64,000 nt of DNA from JANSWY01 sp965243755 (lineage in GTDB: Bacteria; Bacteroidota; Bacteroidia; Cytophagales; Cyclobacteriaceae): positions 124,001 to 188,000 of the forward strand of contig CBDEVW010000006.1 in NCBI GenBank assembly GCA_965243755.1. The letters are read 5' to 3'. Both the position numbers and the translations under genes were made by a program. The notes under the pieces were generated by a model, which had not been told where the DNA came from, made no database searches, and was given only the letters and a program-made list of their open reading frames with translations. Below, piece by piece: positions 34,437 to 43,170 of the stretch. Each line of letters begins with the position of its first letter. Within the stretch, counting starts at the first letter, position 1.

Positions 34437-37349
34437 ATGCACAATTTCCTCCGCCAGAATATTTTACCTGGCTTGCTGGTGATTTCCATGATTGCAGCAG
34501 GCCAAAATCCCCAACTTCCAGCAGATTCACTATTTAAGTTGTCGACAAGTCTGGTATCGACACAAATTGATTCCAGCTTAGTGCTTTTCAAAAATGCGAT
34601 AGAACAGGTAGACGAACATACCGCATTGACGCAATACCGTTATTATATCGTAGAGTTGATATACGCCAGTGAGCTCGATGCAGCACGCGCTTTAATCGAC
34701 GAGGCACTGAAACTACCGTACACGCCTGATCAGTTTGATGATTATGGAATGATTCTGGACCATAAACTGGAATACTTTAAGCGACGATCAGAGCCTGACT
34801 CTGCAATTTCTTTGGCGGAATACCTGTTTTCTCTGGCCAATAACCACAATCACACCTATTTACAAATTTCGTCGATGCTGGAAATGGGTGCGGCATATGA
34901 ATCAGTTGGATCTTACACAAAAGCTTTAGACGCCTATTTCAAGGCGCTTTCCATTGCCGAAAAAAGTGAGGAACTAAGTGAGGTTGGTGCATGCTACAAT
35001 AGTCTGGCAAACCTGTATAATACATTGGATCAAAAAGAAGAGTCGATTGAATACCATAAAAAGTCGCTGGCAATATTTGAGAAAATGAACAATCAGCCGA
35101 GGTTGGCTCAACTCTATAATAACATGGGGTTAGTGTTGGATCATTATGACCTGTATGACAGTGCCAGAGTGTATTTTGAAAAAGGACTCCAGGTATCCAG
35201 GGAGATTGGAAGTCAGTTTGGAGTGGCCATCACAACCATGAACCTGGGATTGAACAGTTATCGACAAAAGCAGTACCAACAGGCAATTGATCTGTTTAAC
35301 AAGTCATTAGAATATTTTCAAAATAACGGAGATGCCTATGGTCAAACCCTGTGCTATTATAATTACTGCAGAATATATTATGAATTAGGACAGTTGTCTA
35401 AGGCTAAACAGTTTGCGGTCAAAGGGTATCAATTGGCACGTGAAAGACAGTTGCGAAACGAGCTGATGGATCTGGCAGAATACCTGTCGTACATCGAAGA
35501 AGATCAGGGGAATTTTGAGGAGTCTCTCCAGTACTACAAAGTGGCTGGTAATATTCGTGATAGCCTGTATAATGAAAGCAAAAGCAAGGAAATTGGCAGG
35601 TTAGAGTCCAAAAGTGAATTGGAAAGTGCCCAATTGAAAAATCAATTATTGACTAAAGAACAGGAGGCTAAAAGCAGGCAATTAAGAGTAACTTATATCA
35701 TCACTGCTGCAGTCATTTTATTGTTACTTGTAGTAATTATCTTCCTGGTTATTTTCTACAAAACCAATAAAAAGCTGATCCAATCAGGCGAAACCATTAA
35801 AATTCAGGCAGACCGATTAAAGGCATTGGACGCCTACAAATCCAGGTTCTTTGCCAACATTTCTCATGACCTCAGAACTCCCGTAAGCTTGATTTATGGG
35901 TATTTAAAGGATCTCAGGAACGATGAAGACAGCTATTTTACACAGCGAGCAATTCACACCATTGATAAAGGTTTAAAGAATACAGACCGATTGATACAGA
36001 TGACTGAGGAGATCCGTGATTTGATCCTGCTGGAAGAGGGTAATCTGCAATTGAATTACAGAAGAGTGAAAATCAATAAATACCTTTCATTCCTGATTGA
36101 ACTATTCCGTTCCAGTGCAGAATCTATGGATTTGGAATTAATGTACCAGCCAGGGATTGATGAAAAAGTCATTGCTGTTGATCCAAATCAGTTTGAGAAG
36201 ATCATTTACAACCTCCTTTCAAACGCCATAAAGTTCACTGACGAAGGGCGGATTGATGTGATTTTGGATGGGTCCCAATCAGCAATAACGATCACCATTA
36301 AAGATACCGGGAAGGGAATGTCAGGTGAAGTGGCGTCAAGGGTCTTTGACAGATTTTACCAGGCACCTGATCAGGAATACAATGCGAAGGAGGGCATGGG
36401 AATCGGATTGTTTTTAGTGAAAGAACTGGTGGACCTGCACCAGGGAACAATTGAAATAGACTCAACAGAGGGTGTAGGGACGACATTTACGCTTGTGTTG
36501 CCTGCACAGCAAGAGATCGTCGCTGAATATTATGATCCCATTACCTCAGATTATATTACCGGACGAAACGAAATAGTTGATACCAGGCAACCCATTCAGC
36601 AAACCAAGATCTCCGAATCAAAAGCTACGGTATTGGTGGTGGATGACCACCCTGAAGTACGTGATTACATTGGCTATCATTTAAAAGATGAATACAATGT
36701 ACTCTTTGCGTCGAATGGTCTGCAGGCACTTGGCCTATTGCAAAAAATGAATGTCAACCTACTCATTACTGACCTGATGATGCCATTAATGGATGGGTTC
36801 GAATTACTCAAACAAGTGAAAGAAAAGTACAGTCAGCTTCCAGCGATGGTCGTCTCTGCGCGCTCTTCTATTAAAGACACCTCCGAAATACTCGGATATG
36901 GCATCAATGATTTTATTTCCAAGCCGTTTGATAAAGACAATTTTCTACTAAGGGTAAGAAATCTGGTGACCTTTCGGACTGATCAGCGAAACCTACCCAT
37001 GTCTGAAAAAGATCAGATCAAGCTGGCAAACAACAGGGCCATAACGCAACTGCACGAGCTGATTGAATTAAAAATGGAAGAATCCAAGGTTGCGATTACT
37101 GAAATAGCGAGCACGCTATGTCTTAGTGAACGCCAGGCAAACCGCGTGATCAAATCCTTGACAGGGAAGGCGCCAGGGGAATATGTGAAGGAGTACAAGC
37201 TAACATATGCTGAGGGACTGTTAAAGGCAAAAGAGATCAGTTCGGCTTCTGAGTTGGCCAAGATGGTTGGTTACAGTAACGTTACCCATTTTAATCAGGC
37301 GTTTGAAAAAAAGTTTGGCTACCGACCATCAGAAATTATCAGTGAATAG
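34437..37349 (+). CDS. Hybrid two-component sensor: TPR, histidine kinase, receiver, AraC HTH
   Basis: A 970-residue single-polypeptide two-component system. Signal peptide MHNFLRQNILPGLLVISMIA, periplasmic TPRs (about 50-370), transmembrane helix near 418-440 (IITAAVILLLLVVIIFLVIF), HisKA with FFANISHDLRTP (His about 480), ATPase domain with NLLSNAIKFTDEG and DTGKGMSG, then a receiver with VLVVDDHPEV and LLITDLMMPLMDGF (phospho-acceptor Asp about 778), and a C-terminal AraC-type HTH (SELAKMVGYSNVTHFNQAF). In Bacteroidota such hybrid systems often control surface or glycan-use genes. The TPR sensor resembles those of the two regulators at 15956 and 18536. Its targets are unknown. Confidence 0.9.
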   Translation: MHNFLRQNILPGLLVISMIAAGQNPQLPADSLFKLSTSLVSTQIDSSLVLFKNAIEQVDEHTALTQYRYYIVELIYASELDAARALIDEALKLPYTPDQFDDYGMILDHKLEYFKRRSEPDSAISLAEYLFSLANNHNHTYLQISSMLEMGAAYESVGSYTKALDAYFKALSIAEKSEELSEVGACYNSLANLYNTLDQKEESIEYHKKSLAIFEKMNNQPRLAQLYNNMGLVLDHYDLYDSARVYFEKGLQVSREIGSQFGVAITTMNLGLNSYRQKQYQQAIDLFNKSLEYFQNNGDAYGQTLCYYNYCRIYYELGQLSKAKQFAVKGYQLARERQLRNELMDLAEYLSYIEEDQGNFEESLQYYKVAGNIRDSLYNESKSKEIGRLESKSELESAQLKNQLLTKEQEAKSRQLRVTYIITAAVILLLLVVIIFLVIFYKTNKKLIQSGETIKIQADRLKALDAYKSRFFANISHDLRTPVSLIYGYLKDLRNDEDSYFTQRAIHTIDKGLKNTDRLIQMTEEIRDLILLEEGNLQLNYRRVKINKYLSFLIELFRSSAESMDLELMYQPGIDEKVIAVDPNQFEKIIYNLLSNAIKFTDEGRIDVILDGSQSAITITIKDTGKGMSGEVASRVFDRFYQAPDQEYNAKEGMGIGLFLVKELVDLHQGTIEIDSTEGVGTTFTLVLPAQQEIVAEYYDPITSDYITGRNEIVDTRQPIQQTKISESKATVLVVDDHPEVRDYIGYHLKDEYNVLFASNGLQALGLLQKMNVNLLITDLMMPLMDGFELLKQVKEKYSQLPAMVVSARSSIKDTSEILGYGINDFISKPFDKDNFLLRVRNLVTFRTDQRNLPMSEKDQIKLANNRAITQLHELIELKMEESKVAITEIASTLCLSERQANRVIKSLTGKAPGEYVKEYKLTYAEGLLKAKEISSASELAKMVGYSNVTHFNQAFEKKFGYRPSEIISE

Positions 37350-37381
37350 CGAATTTACCCGGAAACACCTCTTTATTCCAA

Positions 37382-37389
37382 TAGCTTTG
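37382..37389 (+). promoter_or_regulatory. Probable promoter -7 box (TAGCTTTG)
   Basis: Exact match to TAnnTTTG 31 bp before the FKBP lipoprotein start. No strong -33 TTTG is evident at the usual spacing, so confidence is moderate. Confidence 0.45.
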
Positions 37390-37419
37390 TTAATATTGCA
37401 GAGCAAATAAGGTATAGAG

Positions 37420-37878
37420 ATGAGATCAACAATATTCATTCTGTTAAGTTTAAGCTTCCTGCTAGGTGCATGTGGAGACGATGAAGTTTCTCCTACGGAA
37501 CAGTTGGAAATTGACATTGAAATCATCGACGACTATTTAGCAGAAAATGGCATAACCGCCCAGGTAGAGGCCAATGGGATGAGGTATGTAATTCATGAAC
37601 AGGGAGGAGGAGCGAGACCGACTATTGCAAATACGGTTACGGTGAACTACGAAGGGAGATTTTTATCCAATGATGAAGTATTTGATTCAGGTCAAAGAAT
37701 ATCGTTTCCGCTAACAAATGTGATTGCCGGGTGGCAGTTTGGCATTCCTCTGGTCAATGTAGGTGGTTCGATTACACTTTATGTGCCTTCTGGCTTTGCC
37801 TATGGGATGAGTGGAAGAGGTAGTATCCCCCCAAATGCCATTCTTATCTTTGATGTTGACTTGTTGGATGTTCAGTAA
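37420..37878 (+). CDS. FKBP-type peptidyl-prolyl isomerase lipoprotein
   Basis: A 152-residue lipoprotein: signal MRSTIFILLSLSFLL and lipobox LGAC, then GDDEVSPTEQ. The mature domain is FKBP: VTVNYEGRFLSNDEVFDSG, VIAGWQFGIPLVNVGG and IPPNAILIFDVDLLDV cover the usual active-site aromatic and loop positions. It catalyses cis-trans isomerisation of proline bonds and would assist folding of exported proteins in the periplasm or at the outer membrane. Monocistronic in appearance, with its own promoter box upstream. Confidence 0.87.
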   Translation: MRSTIFILLSLSFLLGACGDDEVSPTEQLEIDIEIIDDYLAENGITAQVEANGMRYVIHEQGGGARPTIANTVTVNYEGRFLSNDEVFDSGQRISFPLTNVIAGWQFGIPLVNVGGSITLYVPSGFAYGMSGRGSIPPNAILIFDVDLLDVQ

Positions 37879-38088
37879 TATATTTGCGTGAAATGCGGAA
37901 CATTATTAATTAATGTCCGTGTATTACAACAAACATCACCAGATGTCTATTCCAATCTTAACGCTTTAAACTAATAGCGGATCAAATTAATCCAGAAATT
38001 TTTGTATTGATCCAGGCATAACTCATTTATGCGGGATATCTGTAATTGTATTTAGTAAATAATAGTATATAATCTTGTTTGTATTAAG

Positions 38089-38118
38089 GTGCCTTTCGAT
38101 TGGAAGGCATTTTTTTTG
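38089..38118 (+). terminator. Intrinsic terminator, plus strand
   Basis: TGCCTTTC pairs with GGAAGGCA (one G-T pair) around GATT, followed by eight T. It closes the plus-strand transcript from the FKBP gene. Confidence 0.75.
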
Positions 38119-38206
38119 CCCGGTTGTGCGATTGAAGATCAGAGAGAAGTAAGATTTGAATTTCCAGCAGTAGGTCTGTTACTGGCTGAACGCTGAATCC
38201 AAGTCA

Positions 38207-38240
38207 GAAAAAAGCCACATCGTTATCCAACAATGCGGCT
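38207..38240 (-). terminator. Strong intrinsic terminator of the suf-brx transcript
   Basis: Minus strand: a 12-bp stem (38240-38229 with 38224-38213, two G-T pairs, loop GGAT) followed by a TTTTTT run. It sits 27 bp after the bacilliredoxin stop and is the first good terminator downstream of the suf genes. Confidence 0.8.
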
Positions 38241-38266
38241 AATTATAGGAATGAGGAACAAACTGA

Positions 38267-38683
38267 CTAGCAGTACTCCTCAAATACCTGCTCAAGGTGA
38301 GCTGCAATCATTTCTGCAGTTCTTCCTTCAATGTGATGTCTTTCTACAAAGTGTACCAGTTCACCATCTTTGAACAAAGCAATTGACGGAGAAGAAGGAG
38401 GGTACGGAAGAGTAAACTCTCTGGCTTTCCCAACAGCTTCATGATCAACTCCAGCAAACACTGTAGTCAGGTTATCTGGTTTTTTGGTACTGGCATCCAC
38501 GGCCATTTTCACACCTGGTCTGGCAGCACCAGCTGCACAACCACAAACAGAGTTTATAACCATCAAAGTTGTTCCTTTGTGGTCAGTCAGGTGATTTTCT
38601 ACTTCCTCAGCAGATTTGAATTCGGTAAACCCAACAGATGTTAAATCTGTTCTCATTGGTGCTACTAATTCTTCTGGGTACAT
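38267..38683 (-). CDS. BrxA/BrxB family bacilliredoxin
   Basis: A 138-residue thioredoxin-fold protein of the YphP/YqiW (BrxA/BrxB) family. The active site is SVCGCAAGAARPG (CGC motif, about residues 46-49), preceded by GTTLMVINSVCGC typical of the family. Bacilliredoxins remove bacillithiol from oxidised proteins or act as disulfide isomerases. It lies 64 bp after the SufT-like gene on the same strand and before the terminator, so it is probably part of the suf transcript, linking iron-sulfur assembly with thiol protection. Confidence 0.88.
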   Translation of the reverse strand: MYPEELVAPMRTDLTSVGFTEFKSAEEVENHLTDHKGTTLMVINSVCGCAAGAARPGVKMAVDASTKKPDNLTTVFAGVDHEAVGKAREFTLPYPPSSPSIALFKDGELVHFVERHHIEGRTAEMIAAHLEQVFEEYC

Positions 38684-38747
38684 ATTTTCAATTATTTTAA
38701 ATTTCGAAATAGCTTATATTCTTCGTTGGTTTGATTGACCAACTGTA

Positions 38748-39059
38748 TTACATAAATCCAAGTTCCAACCGTGCAGCTTCAGACATCATATCTGTTGCAT
38801 ATGGGGGGTCAAATGTTACCTCAACCTCAACCTCATTGACCTCTTCTAATGCGGATACCACCTGCTTTATTTCATCCGGAATTGCCTCTGCAGACGGACA
38901 GGCAGGAGAGGTGAGGGTCATCAAAATATGAACATTATTCATTGGCATAAGATTGATCTCATAGATCAGTCCCAATTCATAAACGTCAACAGGAATCTCA
39001 GGATCATAAACCGTTTTGATCGCTTCGACTACCTTAACTTTTAATTGTTCGCTATCCAT
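38748..39059 (-). CDS. SufT/MIP18-like (DUF59) iron-sulfur assembly protein
   Basis: A 103-residue MIP18/DUF59 protein: KTVYDPEIPVDVYELGLIYE near residue 16 and MTLTSPACPSAEAIPDEI with the conserved Cys (about 54). Family members (SufT, MIP18) help mature iron-sulfur proteins as carriers or accessory factors. It follows sufE after a 219-bp gap filled with low-complexity repeats and precedes the bacilliredoxin gene, so operon membership is likely but the gap leaves room for a separate promoter. Confidence 0.87.
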   Translation of the reverse strand: MDSEQLKVKVVEAIKTVYDPEIPVDVYELGLIYEINLMPMNNVHILMTLTSPACPSAEAIPDEIKQVVSALEEVNEVEVEVTFDPPYATDMMSEAARLELGFM

Positions 39060-39064
39060 ATTTT

Positions 39065-39278
39065 TAAATTTATTGCTTCATTGGCTGTTTGGCTGTTTAG
39101 CTTTTTAGCTGTTTGGCTTTTTAGCTATTTGGCTTTTAGCGATGTGGGTATTGCTGTTTTAAACTTTAATCATAACCATGGGCCAAAAATCAAACACCAA
39201 CATCAAACTCAAAACTCTAAACCCAAAACTCCAAACTCTAAACCCAAAACTCCAAACTCCAAACCCTAAACTCAAAAC
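39065..39278. repeat. Low-complexity repeats between sufE and the SufT-like gene
   Basis: Two kinds of short tandem degenerate repeats: TTGGCTGTTTGGC / TTTAGC runs at 39077-39140 (also at 4700-4750) and CCAAACTCTAAACCCAAAACT runs at 39205-39290 (reverse complement of the run at 51354-51410). They interrupt an otherwise tightly packed operon. Frames across them encode only repetitive peptides. Confidence 0.7.
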
Positions 39279-39716
39279 TCAACCTCCTGCTTCCAGTTGT
39301 GCAGAGAGCGCAAGGGCATACAATTTCATTTGTTTAATCATTGCCGCAAAGCCGTTACTTCTTTGCGTACCAATGAACCGGTTCATCCCAATTTTTTCAG
39401 GGAAAAAGATATCTGCGTCAAGGATGTCCTTAGGTGACTGATTCGTGAAGACCCTCACCAGAAGACTAACCAACCCTTTGGTGATGGCAGTATTGCTGTC
39501 AGCTTCAAATTTCACTCCGTCTCCGTTAAGGCCAGCAGTTAGCCACACTTTCGATTGACAACCTTTAACAATATTCTCTTCAGTTTTAAGCTCCTCAGCC
39601 ATTTCAGGAAGAGATTCTCCCAATTCCATGAGATAGTTTATGGTCATTTCCATATCACCATCCAGCATGGAAAAATCTTCTATTATTTCCTCTTGTATAT
39701 CTTTTATAGCCGACAT
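39279..39716 (-). CDS. sufE: SufE cysteine desulfuration protein
   Basis: About 145 residues from the ATG at 39716 (MSAIKDIQEEIIEDF), which lies 4 bp after the sufS stop. The sulfur-accepting Cys is in NIVKGCQSKVWL (about residue 51), and RSNGFAAMIKQMKLYA closes the fold. SufE takes persulfide sulfur from SufS and passes it to the SufBCD scaffold. Size and motif are normal for the family. Confidence 0.92.
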   Translation of the reverse strand: MSAIKDIQEEIIEDFSMLDGDMEMTINYLMELGESLPEMAEELKTEENIVKGCQSKVWLTAGLNGDGVKFEADSNTAITKGLVSLLVRVFTNQSPKDILDADIFFPEKIGMNRFIGTQRSNGFAAMIKQMKLYALALSAQLEAGG

Positions 39717-39720
39717 GAAT

Positions 39721-40962
39721 CTATTTTCTGTATTTTTTAACAATGTCCTGCAAACCTGCAACCATCATGTCGATTTCTGCTTTCGTGTTGTAAACGGCAA
39801 ATGATGCCCTTACAGTTCCCTCAATACAGAAATTGTCCATCAATGGTTGGGTGCAATGGTGGCCTGTTCTCACTGCAATGCCTTTAGCATCCAAAAGCAT
39901 CCCCAGATCAAAATGATGAATGCCTTCTACCACGAATGAAGAAACACTTACTTTGTCAGCAGCTGTACCAACGAGTGTCAGGCCGTCTATTTCCTGTAGT
40001 CTGGTTGTAGAATGTTGTAATAATTCATGCTCGTGAGCAGCAATATTGCTTTTTCCCAGATCGTCAATGAAATCCATGGCGTATTTGAAAGCTACGACAT
40101 CTGCAATGTTTGGTGTGCCAGCTTCAAATTTATAAGGTATGTCATTGTAGGTGGTGCCACTGAAACTTACGTCCTTGATCATTTCACCACCTCCCTGGTA
40201 TGGAGGCATCTTTTCCAAAAGTTCTCTTTTGCCATAAAGAATACCCGTACCTGTTGGGCCATAGGCTTTGTGGGCAGATAGCGCAAGGAAATCGCAATTA
40301 AGTTGCTGTACATCCAGGACGATGTGAGCTGCTGCCTGGGCGCCATCCAGAAGGACTTTGGCGCCAACCTCATGGGCTTTCTGAATAATGTCTTTTACCG
40401 GATTGATTGTACCCAAAGAATTGGAAGCATAAACAACCGAAACCAACTTTGTTTTATCTGTTAGTAGCTTTTCGTATTCTTCAAAGATTATTTCTCCAGC
40501 TTCGTTGATTGGAATGACCTTCAAAATGGCTCCCTTTTCCTCACAAAGCAATTGCCAGGGGACAATATTGCTATGGTGTTCCATCGTGGAAATGATGATC
40601 TCATCACCTTCATTGATGAATTTTCTTCCATAGGAAGATGCTACCAGGTTAATGCTTTCGGTAGTGCCTTTCGTAAATATAATCTCTTCGGCTTCCCTGG
40701 AATTGATAAACTGCTGTGCCCTTTTCCGGGTGTCTTCAAAAGCGGTAGTTGCTTTTTCTGCCAGGGTATGAATGCCACGATGTATGTTGGAGTTGTAACC
40801 TTCATAATATCCGGACAAAGCATTCAATACCACATTTGGCTTTTGTGAAGTTGCGGCATTATCGAAATAAATCAATGGTTTGCCATTTACTTCCTGATCC
40901 AGTACAGGAAACATTGCTCTTATTCGGTCCAGGTCCAATCCTTTTGATATCGTGGTAGCCAT
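39721..40962 (-). CDS. sufS: SufS cysteine desulfurase
   Basis: A 413-residue PLP-dependent class V aminotransferase-fold enzyme that removes sulfur from cysteine for iron-sulfur assembly. Key features: YFDNAATSQKP near the start, the PLP lysine in LALSAHKAYGPTGTG (about 230), and the catalytic Cys in RTGHHCTQPL (about 370). The short active-site loop is of the group II (SufS) type. It starts 4 bp after sufD and ends 4 bp before sufE, so translation is coupled. Confidence 0.93.
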   Translation of the reverse strand: MATTISKGLDLDRIRAMFPVLDQEVNGKPLIYFDNAATSQKPNVVLNALSGYYEGYNSNIHRGIHTLAEKATTAFEDTRKRAQQFINSREAEEIIFTKGTTESINLVASSYGRKFINEGDEIIISTMEHHSNIVPWQLLCEEKGAILKVIPINEAGEIIFEEYEKLLTDKTKLVSVVYASNSLGTINPVKDIIQKAHEVGAKVLLDGAQAAAHIVLDVQQLNCDFLALSAHKAYGPTGTGILYGKRELLEKMPPYQGGGEMIKDVSFSGTTYNDIPYKFEAGTPNIADVVAFKYAMDFIDDLGKSNIAAHEHELLQHSTTRLQEIDGLTLVGTAADKVSVSSFVVEGIHHFDLGMLLDAKGIAVRTGHHCTQPLMDNFCIEGTVRASFAVYNTKAEIDMMVAGLQDIVKKYRK

Positions 40963-40966
40963 AATA

Positions 40967-42262
40967 TTAATTCTCTAGTCGTTCGAAAATGAAGTTGTCG
41001 AGCCGATCCCTGATAATTTGAACAGGAATCTTTTCCACTAAATCATGAGCAAAGGCATATAACAACATCGCTTTTGCCTTCACCTTGTCTATTCCGCGTG
41101 CCTGAAGATAGAAGACTGCATCTTCATCCAACTGGCCGGTAGTACAACCGTGTGAACATTTCACATCATCTGCCCAGATTTCCAGCTGAGGCTTGGTGTT
41201 AATGGTAGCATTATCGGACAGCAGAATGTTATTATTTGACTGGAAGGCATTGGTTTTTTGGGCAGCCTGCCGAACATATATTTTCCCATTGAATACCCCT
41301 CTGGATGAGTCATCCATTATTCCTTTGTACAATTCATTGCTGTTGGAATTGGGTTGCCTATGGTCTACAGTCGTATGATTATCTACATGTGTTTCACCAT
41401 CCAAAAGATATAATCCATACATGTTAGATTCACAGTTTTGTCCATCAGAGACAATGTTCAGGTTGTTTCTGATCAATGCGCCATTGAGAGAAATCACATA
41501 GGATGAGTAATTGCTATTGGAAACCTGGTGTACCTGTGTATTGCAAACCTCATAGGATTTGGTGTTGTCATTTTGGATTTTCACATGATGGACATGTGCG
41601 TTTTCCTCTACAACAATTTCTGAAAGCGGATTGAAGAAACTATTGTTTTCGCCGATCGTAATGGCCTTCTCCACAAAAGTTACCTGGCTTCCCTGCTTCG
41701 CTACAATCAGGTTTCGTGGAAATGAATGCCCTTCTGTTGATGTGGCGTCATTGAAATAATAGATGTAGATCGGAGTTTCAACCACTACATTTTTTTCCAG
41801 GCTCAGGAAGATGCCATTGCTGGCTAAGGCGGTATTGAGTGCTGTAAATGGATCTACGTTGTAGTCAGCATATTTGCCAAAATGCTTTTTTACCTCATCA
41901 GGATTGTCCTGAAGTGCCTGTTCCAGGTCTTTCAAAACTACCCCTTCTGGCAAATCATTGAGATCAGACAAGTTTTTTTCAAACCGACCATTCACAAATA
42001 TGAAATTGATAGTGGCCTGAGGATCAATGATCCTTTCTGTGATGTCCTTTTTACTAAATTGATGAGAAGTAGATTTTAGCTCACCAAAATTTTTGTCTAG
42101 TACCTTCGTGACAGGAGTAAACTTGTACTCCTCTGTTTTGAGAGGAGGGAGTCCAATCGTTTTGAAAGCTTTCAATGCTTCTGACTTGATGTCTTTGAGT
42201 GCAGAAAGCTGTGAGTCGTTATATATTGCTACTAAAGAATTTTCTATCTGAGTAGATGCCAT
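40967..42262 (-). CDS. sufD: SufD scaffold subunit
   Basis: A 431-residue SufBCD-complex subunit. The central beta-helix contains VDNHTTVDHRQPNSNSNELYKG and the C-terminal part CSHGCTTGQLDEDAVFYLQARG, both typical of SufD. With SufB and SufC it forms the scaffold for building iron-sulfur clusters and is linked to iron delivery. It lies 12 bp after sufC and 4 bp before sufS. Confidence 0.92.
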   Translation of the reverse strand: MASTQIENSLVAIYNDSQLSALKDIKSEALKAFKTIGLPPLKTEEYKFTPVTKVLDKNFGELKSTSHQFSKKDITERIIDPQATINFIFVNGRFEKNLSDLNDLPEGVVLKDLEQALQDNPDEVKKHFGKYADYNVDPFTALNTALASNGIFLSLEKNVVVETPIYIYYFNDATSTEGHSFPRNLIVAKQGSQVTFVEKAITIGENNSFFNPLSEIVVEENAHVHHVKIQNDNTKSYEVCNTQVHQVSNSNYSSYVISLNGALIRNNLNIVSDGQNCESNMYGLYLLDGETHVDNHTTVDHRQPNSNSNELYKGIMDDSSRGVFNGKIYVRQAAQKTNAFQSNNNILLSDNATINTKPQLEIWADDVKCSHGCTTGQLDEDAVFYLQARGIDKVKAKAMLLYAFAHDLVEKIPVQIIRDRLDNFIFERLEN

Positions 42263-42274
42263 AAGTACCGTTTA

Positions 42275-43036
42275 TTATAGTGCTGCTACGTCTGCTTCAC
42301 TTTTAATCCAATCGTATCCTTTTTCTTCAAGCTCCTGTGCCAGCTCTTTACCGCCGGACTTCACAATCTTTCCTTTGTAAAGTACGTGCACATAATCAGG
42401 GACGATATATTCCAGTAATCTTTGATAGTGTGTAACAACGATTGTTGCATTCTGATCACTTTTCAAAGTATTGACACCATTGGCCACAATTCTTAAAGCA
42501 TCAATGTCCAATCCTGAATCAGTTTCATCCAGAATAGATAATTTGGGCTCAAGCATTGCCATTTGGAAGATCTCATTTCTTTTCTTCTCTCCACCGGAAA
42601 ACCCCTCATTCAGACTTCTGCTGAGCAGTGACTGGTCGATCTCCACCAATTGCATTTTTTTCTTCATCTCTTTTAGAAATGAAACCGCATCAAACTGAGG
42701 TAAACCCCGGTGTTCTCTTACCTGGTTGACAGCAGTTTTCAAAAAGTTGGTTGTTGTAACTCCAGGAATCTCAACTGGATACTGAAATGCAAGAAATACA
42801 CCCTCTCTGGCCCTTTCTTCAGGAGCAAGATCCAGCAGGTCTTTTCCATCAAAGGTCACTTCTCCGTCTGTTACCTCGTAAGTTTCTCTTCCTGCAAGGA
42901 CGGAAGCCAAAGTACTTTTGCCAGACCCATTAGGACCCATAATCGCATGCACTTCTCCCGGCTTTACTTCTAAGTTGATTCCATTAAGGATTTCTTTGTC
43001 TTCAATTCTTGCTTTGAGATTCTTTATCGTCAACAT
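42275..43036 (-). CDS. sufC: SufC ATPase
   Basis: A 253-residue ABC-type ATPase: Walker A GPNGSGKST (about 34-42), signature LNEGFSGGEKKRNEI (about 144-158), Walker B LSILDETDSGLD (about 168). The altered signature SGGEKKR is specific to SufC. It powers conformational change of the SufB-SufD scaffold in the cytoplasm. Gap to sufB is 134 bp, and 12 bp to sufD. Confidence 0.93.
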   Translation of the reverse strand: MLTIKNLKARIEDKEILNGINLEVKPGEVHAIMGPNGSGKSTLASVLAGRETYEVTDGEVTFDGKDLLDLAPEERAREGVFLAFQYPVEIPGVTTTNFLKTAVNQVREHRGLPQFDAVSFLKEMKKKMQLVEIDQSLLSRSLNEGFSGGEKKRNEIFQMAMLEPKLSILDETDSGLDIDALRIVANGVNTLKSDQNATIVVTHYQRLLEYIVPDYVHVLYKGKIVKSGGKELAQELEEKGYDWIKSEADVAAL

Positions 43037-43170
43037 TACTCTTTATTTCTATTTTAATATTTATCCTTCCTCCAAAAATGCTTTTACCGCATTAACTAGT
43101 TGTTTAATTTGGAGCTGTTGTGAATTATTTGATAACCTGAGGTTTGTATACCTGTTCAGTTAGGCTTTAC

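Larger units (their letters stand above)
37879..38266. other. Intergenic region between convergent FKBP and bacilliredoxin genes
   Basis: About 390 bp with no gene-like frame. It contains two facing terminators (38089-38118 plus strand, 38207-38240 minus strand) and a weak hairpin GCATAA/TTTATGC near 38016. The 210 bp from the FKBP stop to its terminator is long, so a small RNA or extended 3' UTR is possible but nothing in the sequence proves it. Confidence 0.4.

Noticed and set aside
37879..38088. Small RNA between the FKBP gene and its terminator
   Set aside because: No clear promoter box and only weak hairpins; it may be just a long 3' UTR.
39178..39441. Plus-strand frame encoding repeated PKTPNSK-type peptide
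   Set aside because: It is a translation of the low-complexity run and overlaps sufE on the other strand.
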